In this document: piece after piece, positions 36,391 to 47,370 of the stretch
Position numbering within the stretch: the stretch's first letter is position 1
How the letters are laid out: each line of letters starts with the position of its first letter
From: Toxonevra muliebris
Lineage: Eukaryota > Arthropoda > Insecta > Diptera > Pallopteridae
DNA length: 64,000 nucleotides
Assembly (NCBI GenBank): GCA_963691655.1
Contig: OY829326.1
Coordinates: 25,656,878 to 25,720,877, forward strand
Reading direction: 5' to 3'
The notes under the pieces: model-generated
The model's input: only the letters and a program-made list of their open reading frames with translations
Told to the model about the DNA's origin: nothing
Databases searched by the model: none
Translations under genes and position numbers: made by a program

Positions 36391-36799
36391 AATATGAGAA
36401 TTGGTTGATTTTAATGTATAAGACTAGTAAATGAAGTCGAAAATAAAATTGGAGAAAATAGGTGGTCCATTAAAAAGCTTGTAGTTCCGATACATTGAAA
36501 AGTAAATAATTATTATGTATTCAAGCTGCATTAATGTAAAATATAATCAATTCCCTACTTCCTAGTACTTTTTCAACTCCAACAAAAAACTGTAAATATT
36601 TTTTATCAATAATTAAAATTATCGCAAATAATTTTAATATCACCCAACACAATTTTGTTCGTAAATTTCTCGAAATCTGATTTTCAACTGGCGTTAAAAT
36701 CAAAACGAAACAACGCATAGAGTATTGAAGCTACGCAACGTGTACGGCTTTTAAATTGTATAAAGATGTTGCCAATCTGGAGACGGTTCTGCCTACTAG
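36391..36799. other. spacer between two arrays
   Basis: No repeat unit and no gene; a 65-codon minus-strand frame (36521-36718) has no motif. Confidence 0.4.
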
Positions 36800-37400
36800 A
36801 GGGTTAATGTTTTATTTGAATTTTGGTCTGAATAGAATTTCCTACTGTTTTAATTAATCTGATTTTGGTCTTAATTTTAGTCTGATTTTTGATATAAATT
36901 CTGTAGGAATTTTGTTTTAACTTTTATTTTCTTTTGGTCAGATTTTTATTTGAATTTTGGTCCCAGTTCTGCTTTGAATTTCGGTTTAAATTTTGGACTA
37001 AGCTTGGTTTCTTTTGAGTCTGAATTGTGGTTTTATTTTTAGTCTCAATTTTGGTCCGAATTTAAGTTGATTTTTTGTTTGAACCCTAGTCTGAGTTTTT
37101 GCTTATTTTTTACATGAATTTTGGTCTAAGTTTTGTTTCCTGTTGTTCTGAATTTAGTTTGATTTTAAGTCTATTTTTGTCTGACTTTTGGTAAAATTTT
37201 GGATTTGTAATTTGGTGTAAATTATGGTCTAAATTTTGGTCTGAACTTGGTCTAACTTTTAGTCAGAATTTAGTTTTGATTTTTTGGTCTGAACTTAGGA
37301 GTGAAGTTTAGAAAGCATTTTTATGATATGTTAAGATTTGTTTTTGGTCTGGGGTTTGGTTTGGGCTTGAACCAGGTTTTAATCTGATTTTCTTCCGAAG
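36800..37400. repeat. 12-mer array, TTTTGGTCTGAA-type
   Basis: A clear run of the unit, best preserved at about 37200-37300, where TTTTGGTCTGAA and TTTTGGTCTAAA alternate nearly in register. It begins after AGAGGGTTAATG. Confidence 0.8.
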
Positions 37401-39119
37401 TTTTTTAATAGATTCTGGTCTTATAATAATATGATATATGGTAACAATCCTAAATTCAGCAAAATCAGACCTCTCCAACCACAAATCCGTCACTTATTAT
37501 ATGTCCTTCTTCTTTATCTAGACTCGTCTCGAAGTTAACTATCCTATCCGGGTCTATAAATGCCAGCTTAGTATTACGCACTTGGTATATATTCAGGCAT
37601 TTACTTTTTTTCTGTTTTAAGATATTGGATGAAGAAGAAGACTTCTTTTTTACAGAAATTGCATATGAAGCTTGCCTTAATAACGATTTAAGAAAGGTGT
37701 TTCTTGAGCTCACAACGCTTAATGAAGCCATTTAAAAGTAATTTCATAATTTTCAGTACCGAATCCAGTCGTTCCAATTCGTATCATTTCAGTTACCAAC
37801 ACAAATCATTTACATATGCAAATATAAAAATTCTTCCACTCCGATACGTTTACATATAAATGTAATAAAATGTAAATTAAAATAATTTTCTCAAGCGAAA
37901 GCGAAAATTAAAACGCGAAATCAGTTAGATATCACCACATAGTAAACGCTGTGTGATTGACGGTACAAAAAAGAGAATGCCAACCAGAAGAGGGAGCGCG
38001 GGCAAAGGTGGTACCCATTTAACAAACTGAAACCCAAAGTCAATGAATTTCAATGCTACATAGTGATAAATTGTAACAAAACCACATACCAGTAAAGCGA
38101 GTAGCAGCAGTCAGCAGCGCTCGAGGATAAGACACACAAAATTCCAAAAGACGTAAGGTTAATTTAACGTGTGAAATTACTCAAGCGAATTTCGTTAGCG
38201 TCAGCGCAATTGCAGCATCCGATTTTCTATTTTCTTTCTTTTTTATATAAATATCCCTATCGTTGTCGCCGTCGTCGTCGTAGTTATCGTAGATGTCGTT
38301 GATGTTGTCTTCATTTTCATTTGGAACTATGTATGTATGTTTGTATTGTGTGTATTTGAAGTATTCCCCGCACGCGTTTTCTACTTTTCTATAAAGAAGC
38401 TCAACGGTAATTCAAACAAATTTAAACGATAATCATTTTCTTCGTTTTCTATATTATGCCCCATGACTAATACCGCAACATATAGCACCTCACCTCACCG
38501 CATCATACTGCATACCGTGAAGCATATTAACGGTACATACACCACACTGTATGCGAATGAAGACACTTTTTCTTTCATTATTTCAAAGAAAAATAGATAT
38601 GGTATAGCAATCTATGTATTTGAAGAACGGCTGGCGAATCAAAATCTAAGATTTTAATTGAAGAGGTCTAAAGAAGAGAAAAACTTTTAGGACCTAGAGT
38701 TTTTGCTATGTTTTCTGCAATACTTAAATAGAACTTTTAATATGAGCCGGAAAGTTATGGCAATTGGTTTTCGTAGTTAAGCATCGACCAACCTAATGAA
38801 ATATATTAAACCGGAACTAAGTAAATAAGGATCTGAGTGGCTTTATAGCCTCTATAGCTATGAAGCACTTCATAGTAGTTTTTGAGGCAAGGATATATTT
38901 AATTCTACAATATTTTATAGTTTTTGAATAAAAAAGGTCTATGGAGATACTCTTTGGTACAATACTCAATGACTCAGTTAACGATTTAAAAGGAACTATG
39001 AAAGCTCTTGCCCCTCAGAGCAATATGATTGCTCTCTGCCATTGAAAACGTTTCTAAATCGCAATGATTTATATTTGATATTTAAGGAACAGTTTTGTAG
39101 TCGTCGTACTTTAAGAGCT
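37401..39119. other. spacer with an unrecognised 88-codon frame
   Basis: A minus-strand frame at 37731-37465 starts MASLSVVSSRNTFLKS and has mixed, non-repetitive composition with a serine cluster. It has no known domain and no visible splice context that I trust. The rest holds GTC triplets near 38260-38310 and no gene. Confidence 0.35.
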
Positions 39120-39875
39120 TAATAATGTTTTCGGTCTGATTTTTTATCTGATCTTATAGATGAGTTTGTGGTCTTATTTCAGTTCTAGTTTATGATTTGA
39201 GTTTTGAATCGATTTATGGTCCAATTTTTTTTTCTGAATTTTAGGCTAAATTTCATTTAGAAATTTTGTGTAATTTTTGGTTTAGTTTTTGGTCCGAATT
39301 TTACGTGAATTTAGTTAAAACTTTGGTGTGAATTTTTACCAGAATTTTGGTCTAATTTTTAATTTGAAATCGGGAGCGAATTTTGAAGAATAGCAGTCCC
39401 AATTTTGGTAATTATTCCAGAAGTTTTCGGTCCGGGTTTTGGTCTGGATTTTAATTGATTATTGGTTTTCAGTCTGGAACTCGGTAAATTTTCGGTGTGA
39501 ACTTCGATCTGATTTTTAGACCGTTTGCATTTTAGACTGAAATTTTATCTGAGTTCTTATGTGGATCGAATCATCTCTTCCGCTTTACGCGTCACGTAAT
39601 TCACGCAAAAATACATTCGAAATATTCTCAATTATGTGACGAGTGGCTCGTTTATTGATGAGACGAGTTTTGACCAGAATTCTGTTGGGCGTTTGCTCTG
39701 CATTTTTACTTAGTATTTGGTTTGTTTTTTGATCTGAATTTTAGACTGAGTTTTTTTGTGAGTTCTGATCAGAATTTTAGACTGGATTTGGTCTGAGATT
39801 TAGGGTAGATTTTGGTCAATTTATGGTCTGATTTTTGGTCATTATTTTGGCCGAGTTACTTGTCGGATTATTAAG
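39120..39875. repeat. 12-mer array, TTTTGGTCTGAA-type, diverged
   Basis: Units such as TTTTGGTCTAATTT, TTTTGGTCTGGA and TTTTAGACTGA recur. Spacing is looser than in the 31- and 37-kb arrays, with a non-repetitive interruption at about 39555-39665. Confidence 0.7.
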
Positions 39876-42441
39876 CAAAATATGCTCCCCGGATACCCAC
39901 ATCCTAGATCCGCGGGTTTTCTTGGATTTCAAAATTTTGCGAAAGTTAAACGAAAATATTGAAAATAGAATTATCACGCCCACATATGGTATCTTTTTCT
40001 GAAGATATCTGTAAGAATCCCCGTATTAATAATTCATCAACAATAACTTTAATTTATACCTATACCAAGTGGCATGATTCATTTGAACTATATACGTAAA
40101 ATTGAGTGTATTTTACAAATCTTTCAGTCAGTATACGCGACACACCGGATACGGTTGACGTTGCTGGGTATGCGTATGTGTGTGTCTGCGCGCCCCTGAC
40201 AAGAAGTTTTCATCTTGTCAGAGAAATTGCTTCCTTGGCAGTATTTCTTACATTAGATTTTTCACTTGCCAACATTGTGTTGTTAGTACTGCTTCGTCTT
40301 CATTGCCTTCACTTTGTCTTAGTATTCTGCCTCTACGGTTTTCTTCTTAATGCTACTACCACGGAACCAGCACCAGCAAAACATTTTCAAAGTATTTATA
40401 GAGAGGATGTGATGCTTGCTCACTTGTGTGAGTATTGGCAGTGTTACCAATGTTTTCCTGTTCCTTTTTATGTGTGTGTGTGTTTTTTTGAATAACGCGC
40501 GCAAAGTAAAATTGTGCTTCAAGGCAATATAAACATTGCACAGTGTTGTATGTTGTTTATTTATCTCAACTTTATACATTTTTGGTGGAACTAAACCATT
40601 TACTCTATGTTGGTGCTGTTGGAATCCTTGTTGTCGTCATCATCGTCGTGTTGGCAAATGCCTTCTGGAGTTGTTTTAATGATTAAGGTTCTGATAATAA
40701 TGTTTTGCGTGAAAAAGGAGCAATTTTCATAAATTGTAAAAATAATTCTTGTTATTTGGTTTAATTCAATTTTGGATTTATTTTTTATTTATTTTTCGTG
40801 TTTCATATTTTTTTTTTGGATTTTGTTGCTTTCAATTCCGATGCTTTACTTTAATCCACCTCTGCTTTTCTAGGTATTAGTTGCAATATTTTTGGATGAG
40901 GAGTAGGAAAAGTAAGAGAGATTTAGAGATTTCTGTAAAGATACACAGATGTAATTGTTACATTGTTGTTGTTGCTGTTTGTATTGCCTGATTGTGTGTG
41001 TGTGTGTGTAGGTTAGGAAAATGGGTTTTTAATTTATGTGTTTGTTTTTTTTTTGTGTGTTTTTACGATGAATGCGAATTATTTGTTTTGAAATGATTTA
41101 TAGTTTATGTTAGGTTTTAAACATTTAAATTAAATCATTGATAAATTTTTGATTACCAGGCATAGTAAACTCAAAGTGGTTGGAAGTTAAATCACACAAC
41201 TGATTGTCATTAAAATATAGCAATGATTTCTGTGTCTACATAGGAATTATGTAGATATATAAATTCTTTGAAATAAAATAGCTTAAGGGTGAATGGAGTA
41301 ACGTATCCAGTATTCTTGCAGGAGTATGGAGGAGCAAATGCTGATATTTTTACGCATTTCTTAACTTCGAATTTGTGTTACTTACAACACCGAACAAATA
41401 AAACAATTATAGAAAGAAAGAGTGAGCCAAAGAGGTAATTAGAAAAAATATAGTCACAGCAGAAAGGGAAAGAAGCCTAATGAAATGTATAGAACCAATG
41501 AATGGAATGAATTAATAGAGAAAAGTAATAGGAGATACGGAAAAGGCTGAAAGGAAAGGAGCAGGAAAGGGACAAAGTCAAGCTAAGGATATAGACAATA
41601 TATTGAAGAGGAAGGGAGAAGAAATGGCAGAGGGAGAGAGATAATAGCTGCATAATAGCTACTTGGCAAATAGAGAGAGTCAAAAGAGGTTGAAGTGGGA
41701 AAAAGTAATGTGAGAATGAATGAAAGATAGAAGGGACCAAGGAAAATGAACCAGGAAAAAAATAAAAATACCAGAGAAGGCGCATAGTGAATCAAGGTGA
41801 AGCAAGGTGGAAAGAAATATTACATCGAATAGTGAATTATGAAAACTGCTGAGAAATCGCAGAAAAAAGGAACTCTGTGAGAACAAGGACAGCGCTTAAA
41901 AAGCGTTTAAAAGCATTTGCGAAACAGGCATTCGAATGGAGATCCCAAGACTCATGCAAGATCAGCAATAACCTGGAGGACCACAGCAGTTTAGCATCTA
42001 GCTTGGTATGGAGACCCCCAAATTTCCGAATTTCAACAGCTCGAATGGACAAAATCCTGAATAATTTTTTATCGTATTGGGCCACAATCCAGAAAGTCCA
42101 CTTACTTGAGATCCAATATCCCAAAATGCCACTTGCTCGAAAGCCATAAACACAAATTCGTTTAGATTTATACTTTGTATAGAAAATATCTACTTTTTCT
42201 AAGTAATTACTGTGGCTGAGTTAGAGTATTTTAATATAAGTAAATTAAACCCTAGTTAATTGTGTTCACAAAAGTACCCAAGCAATTTGAGCGCTTCCAG
42301 AAAATTTTGTATTTAAAGACCAAAAATTGAAGATCCCAATAACCTGAAACACGATTAAGAGCGGGTCAATTAACTGGGGATCATTGTATGTGTACGTGAC
42401 ATATTTTTTTTTTGCTATTTTTAGAAGTATACGTTTACATA
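39876..42441. other. AT-rich spacer with a few unrecognised frames
   Basis: A 129-codon plus-strand frame (40106-40495) is mixed and Cys/Leu/Val-rich; parts are driven by TGTGTG repeats, and it has no domain. It includes a perfect 9-bp hairpin, CTGACAAGA/TCTTGTCAG, at 40196-40221. Frames at 41837-42149 on both strands overlap in GC-richer DNA but match nothing I know. GT-rich runs occur near 40475 and 40995-41010, and a purine-rich tract near 41400-41780. Confidence 0.4.
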
Positions 42442-43188
42442 TAAAGGGTTTTCCATTAAGGACATAACAATTTTATCTATTAATAAAACACAGAATTTTT
42501 TGAGATATTGAGTTAAAATTTATTGTGGGTGTAGTGCAAGCATTACATTTTATGAATAAAATGATGATTTTGGTCATATGACCACCACGAGCCCGTTTAC
42601 AGCAATCGATTCTTTGTACTCAATTTTCCACCACTCTCGCACACATTTCGACCGGAACGTTGGCAATTTCGCGTTTGATCTTGTCTTTGAGCTCGTCTAA
42701 AGTTGCTGGCTTGTTGGCATAGACCAGTGACTTGATATAGCCCCATAAAAAGAAATCCAATGGCGTTAGATCGCATGAATGAGGCGGCCATTCCACAGGA
42801 CCATTTCTCGAGATAACACGTTCACCGAATTTGCCTCTTTCAATAAATCGATTTTGACGCGTGTTGTGTGGCTAGTGGCTCCATCTTGTTCAAACCACAT
42901 ATCGTTGATGTCAAGTTCATCCAATTCTAGCCACAAATAATCTTCCACCACTCCATTGACGGTATTACGACCGAAAATTGGAGTAAGCGCTCTTAAAGTG
43001 GCGACCACCGACTCAGAATTTCGGTAGTAATTTTTAATAATTTCCAAACGTTGCTGGTTCGTGAACTTAACCGTGATGAAAATGTTTGACTTTAACTAAC
43101 CTTTGACATTGACAGTTCATTAAAAAAGTTTAAAGGTGCGTTCATATAAAGATACGAAATTGTTATGTCCTTAATGAAAAACCCTTTG
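42442..43188 (-). mobile_element. internally deleted mariner/Tc1-type element
   Basis: The ends are 33-bp inverted repeats with two mismatches: AAAGGGTTTTCCATTAAGG then ACATAACAATTTT at 42443, and the complement ending at 43188. They are flanked by TA at 42440-42441 and 43189-43190. The 747-bp element encodes a broken transposase on the minus strand (42478-43090) missing its middle. It could only have moved with a transposase supplied elsewhere. A hAT element starts 12 bp after it. Confidence 0.85.
42478..43090 (-). pseudogene. mariner-like transposase, internal deletion, frameshift and stop
   Basis: The minus-strand translation starts near TVKFTNQQRLEIIKNYYRNS, the N-terminal helix-turn-helix region, runs through ATLRALTPIFGRN, then jumps to the catalytic part (WFEQDGATSHTTR, IDLLKE). 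The DNA between, expected to hold the rest of the DNA-binding domain and the first catalytic Asp, is missing. A frameshift near 42795 moves the reading into CDLTPLDFFLWGYIKSLVYA, then ANKPATLDELKDKI. An in-frame TGA replaces a codon before VQRIDCCKRARGGH. The WFEQDGATSHT and LTPLDFFLWGY motifs are typical of a transposase group abundant in insects. Catalytically dead. Confidence 0.85.
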
Positions 43189-43199
43189 TATGTATATGT

Positions 43200-43732
43200 C
43201 AGCGTTGTTTTAGCACTTTCGTGGGCCCTGAAGCAAAATTATTCCTGGGCCCAAATATTTTTTCTCAATATTGAAAATTTTATATTTTGATATGGCAACA
43301 ATTTTGATTGAATTTATACAAATAAAATTCAGCTATGTCATTATTCATTTATATTTTGAACAATATTGATGAAATTGAACTGTGTTTTTCATACAAATAT
43401 GAAAATACATATATGCGACTCATTGTTCCAATGGACATGGCAAACAAAACCTACTGATATTTCTATTTTCCCTCTATATTAAATTTCATTCACTTGAAAG
43501 AGTCAACCAGTCTCGCAAATAAAGAATTTCACTTAAACTGTTTATCGATAAAAATTGATACCACAAAAATTAGAATAAATTATAGAATTATTCTATTATA
43601 TTTTTTCTATTTTTTCCTTGTAAATTTCCTTGAAAATTCAATTTTAATTTTTCTTTTGCAGCTCGGGAAACCCAAAGCTACGGGGTCCTAAGGCGGCTGC
43701 CTCTTACTCGCCTCCAGGCTAAGTTGGCATTG
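43200..43732. mobile_element. probable non-autonomous hAT-type element
   Basis: The left end CAGCGTTGTTTTAGCA with GTGGGCCCTGAAGC, and the complemented right end CAATGCCAACTTAGCCTGG with GGCAGCCGCCTTAGG, resemble a hAT terminus group that I recall as CAGGGCCGG...TTAGC...GGGCCC. The flanking octamers GTATATGT (43192-43199) and GTGTATGT (43733-43740) match at 7 of 8 positions. The terminal repeats themselves agree only partly. No transposase is seen; the frame 43494-43691 has no motif. Confidence 0.55.
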
Positions 43733-46700
43733 GTGTATGTTTTTTGTAAGCATTCAAATTGTTTGTAGAATACGAGTGGTGAGTAAATTCATTTCCATTA
43801 AAATTCCATTCCTTATTTCAAGAAATTGAAAATGTTGATTCCTTATAATGGAAGTCAATTTTTGAAGTGAAACTTCTTTTCTTTTGTCCTAGATGTGACG
43901 TCGCGCGTAAGTTTGCAATGCGACATAATTTTGTCGAGCAATGTGCATGAGGGGCTAAATAGAAAGGCTAAATGGTAGAAAGAACAATGTGTAGCGTCGC
44001 CATCTTTAAGTTTATGACAGTTATACATTTCACATACATTTCACATGTTGCTTGTGTTTCGTTTAGTTGACAATAAGTTTCACTTCTGCCTTGTGTTCGT
44101 TAATACACAATTTAGTTTTTTGTGAAAAAGTATTTGAAAACTGAGGAGAGGAAGGGAAGAGACATTTATGAAATATAATTCCAAAATTTGTAATTAATCC
44201 CTTTTGATTTTAATTCCAACCAATGAAAAACTTTTGTCCATCATATCTACGACGGTGTGCAAGGACTGATGATAAGCAGACAGACATGACTTAATTGACT
44301 CATTTTCCATCCTTGACAAAGAAAATATATATGGGTGATGACTATTTTCAGTTGTTTCAAACATCTACTCAGTGGGGAATGAAAAGATTTTGTCTCTAAA
44401 GCTTTACTTTATATGTATTGTCCCATATTCTATCTGCGGCAGATCTTGGTCTAACTCACCGGGTATGACTTGTTGAAAGATATTTGAATTTTTAATTCAA
44501 ACTAAACTGATCAAATATCAGAGCAGAACTCCCTTCACATCTTAATGCAAATGCAATGCAAATGAAAGCTGAGTCAGAATCCACATTCCAATAAACCGAG
44601 CAAGCCTTAAAAACCTCAAGGACTAAACATTTTTTATTTAGTGTATTTCAGGTTGAACCACTAAATAGGAAACATGTGGGATAGACAGACAATTTTCTTC
44701 ACAAAAAGGCAAGTTTCGCTTTTCTTTATAGACAGCCCAGTTGTGTCAAAGCTTTCGATTGAACAAAAATCTCTTTTCTATTGTAAAGAAAAATTTATAT
44801 CTCATGGTCTTAGTATGAGTCTCATATGAGATCCGAGTCAAAAGAATATGAAGGCGAATAAAAAAGTAGACGTTATAGCTTAAAGAGAAATATATTTTAA
44901 ACATTGGCTCAGATATAAGTAATTAGATCTTATTTCTCTTAGTACGAATAGAATGAATTTAATCTCTTAGAATCTGTAAATAGGGCACTTGATCGGTAGA
45001 TCTGATATATAACAAACACCTCAAAACTGATCGACCTAAACACCAAGTTGGAGGTGATTAGCCTCACAATAAATTAATCTGAATAAAAAATCTAGTGACA
45101 CGAACCTTGATGACTTCAACAAATTGATAAATTTGTGCAATTTGATTGAAATAAAAAATATTATCAGGAGTTATGTTTCAATATTGTGTAGCTTAATTTT
45201 ATAGAAAAGCACATCTAATTTTAAAGTAGCAAATAATATGCTTTAAAAAGTTAAATACAGAACGCTTTAAACAATCTACAACACCATTTTTTTTTCAATT
45301 GCATGTTTGCGGAATAAGCTAAAAGTTGCCTGCATCGATTAAGTAATCATCAGCCAACGCCCAAAAATAAAAATTGTCAACCTATTAAAATGAGAGAAGA
45401 TTACAAAAAAAAAAAAAAAAAATGGGCATAAAAATGAATCAACAACAATAACAGCAGCAACAACAACAAAAATAATGCAGCAGGGACCAAAGCTGCAGGA
45501 CAATACAATACAACAACAAAACAGCAACGAAAAAAACTGCAATATATAAAAACGAAGTGCGTAGTGTGAAATGCAAATAAATGTGCAAAAAGAAGAAGAA
45601 GAGCAAATTGCATACTTCATGTGCAGTGTGCAGCTACAACATGGAAACCGAAAATGCAAATGCATGGACATGCACACACATACACAAACACACATATGTA
45701 TATATAAGAATACATACATACATGCAGACCCTGTGTTTATGAGACAGTTTTACTACTACACAACTACACAATAACAACAACAAAAAAAAAAAACGAAAAT
45801 CGGAAACAGCCATGTTGGTGTCCATGCTGCTGCTGTTGGTTGTTAATGTTGACCCACTCACTATGGAGCAGAACAGAACGGAGCGAAGCGTATGCGCAAT
45901 CGATTTGGTCATAATTGCGAACATGGTGTATAGCAAATTGCAATGAGATATATACATACATACACATATACACATACTACATAGGCAATATACATAAACT
46001 GAGATTGAGAGATGTACTTTGAATGAGAGAGAGAGAGAGAGGAAAGAGTGAGAGCGAATGAACATTTAAAACACAACAACAGAAGAGATTGAGGGAGAAT
46101 TGGAGCTGCTACAAAAGCATCAGCAAATGATGTATGCGATATAACAATGTGATCCCTAACTTTAGATTAAGATACACTTCCGGTTATCAATGAAAATTCA
46201 GTGTTTAAATTCAAATATGAATACGATAAAGCTGTTGCAGCATGTGAGGCTACACACATATATACTTACATACTCCTATGTATGCTTGCATGTCCTGCTA
46301 TTTTTTGTCAGCTGTTCAGATTTTGTTGGCTGCAGCTGCTGCTTTTGGTGTTACTTTTAATGTGAGGCCAGCTAGCAAGTCAGTGAGGGCCGGAAGCGTA
46401 GAGCGGAAAGTATATACGAATAATTGTAACTCTTTGAAATTCATTTGCTTCATTCTTTTCCGTTTTCTGTTTTCAATGTTTTTTTTTTTTTTTTTTAGGA
46501 TTATTGGGAGGCATATATTCGGCCTATTTCTCTTTGGCAATTGTGTAACATAGTGAAATGTAAATGCAAATACATGCAATGCAATCAATATGAGTACATA
46601 GCAACTACTTTCTTTCTTTTTGAGTTTTATGCTCTTGTTGCAATATTACCATATCCTCTTCCTGTTGCTACGTATATTCGTATATGATGTTGCTGCTGTT

Positions 46701-47133
46701 GCCTTTATTGTTTTTATTCATATTTTCCAATTCATCCGTTTTATTTTTCTGTATGTGTATGCGTATTTTATGATTTTTTTTTGGGTATTATTTACGCATG
46801 TATGTAGGTCATCGTTATTGATTCACACGCTGAATATTCGCACATTTGCATACATTTGTAAATTCATGTGTGTATGTAATATCAGATACATACATAGATA
46901 TTTGCCTATCATTTGTGCCTTTGCATGCATGTATACTCGAATAAACTCCTTTGTTGCACATCTGCAACAATGATTGTGAATATTATGGAATTATTCAATG
47001 GGGAAAAAATTAAAATTTGAATAACGAAATGATGAAATTATGTGATAGAAAAGATAAGTGTTTGTTAAATTGTAAACTGGAGCATCATAATTAATAAACA
47101 CCGAAAAAATGAGATGTGGCTAAAAGAATGTGT
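43733..47133. other. AT-rich spacer with many simple repeats
   Basis: No gene recognised. It holds a long A run (about 45404-45422), CAA/CAG triplets (about 45438-45530), ACACATACACAAACACACAT-type DNA (about 45670-45730 and 45950-45990) and a GA run (about 46025-46042). The longest open frame (minus, 45634-46065, 143 codons) is made of these repeats and is not called. Confidence 0.5.
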
Positions 47134-47370
47134 ATGAATAGGCGAAACAAAGACACTTTCATTACTGCGGTCAGAGAGGAGGTGTTAGACCTCATTCTGG
47201 CTGGCAGAATCCTGCCCGATTCTATTGTGAAGTGGAGAGTTAAAGATGAAGCTTTCCTGTCAGATCATTAGCACACAAGATTTGGCATTCTAGGTTGTGC
47301 TGAACTCTTGCTAAGTCAATTAAACCTAAAAGGACTAATTGGAGTATTTTCTAAATAAGTGTGTCCTCTA
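47134..47370 (+). pseudogene. LINE endonuclease C-terminus, upstream half (split by hAT)
   Basis: The plus-strand translation includes TFITAVREEVLDLIL, then WRVKDEAFLSDH followed by a stop where the family has another residue. This matches the last part of the AP-endonuclease domain of Jockey/R1-like non-LTR retrotransposons (xREEVLDxxL...W.V.xExxxSDH). A frameshifted continuation, PKRTNWSIF, resembles the RNPRxTxW motif that follows the domain. The sequence stops at the left end of the hAT element and resumes at 49098. Upstream endonuclease sequence is not recognisable. Confidence 0.7.

Noticed and set aside
40106..40495. 129-codon plus-strand frame
   Set aside because: Mixed composition but partly driven by GTGTGT repeats; no domain, signal or splice support. 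Kept only as a note.
41837..42149. overlapping 90-95-codon frames on both strands
   Set aside because: GC-richer than neighbours but no recognised protein in either frame; no basis to choose a strand.
45634..46065. 143-codon minus-strand frame
   Set aside because: It is built from CA, CAA and GA microsatellites with Cys/Val/Tyr runs; no domain.
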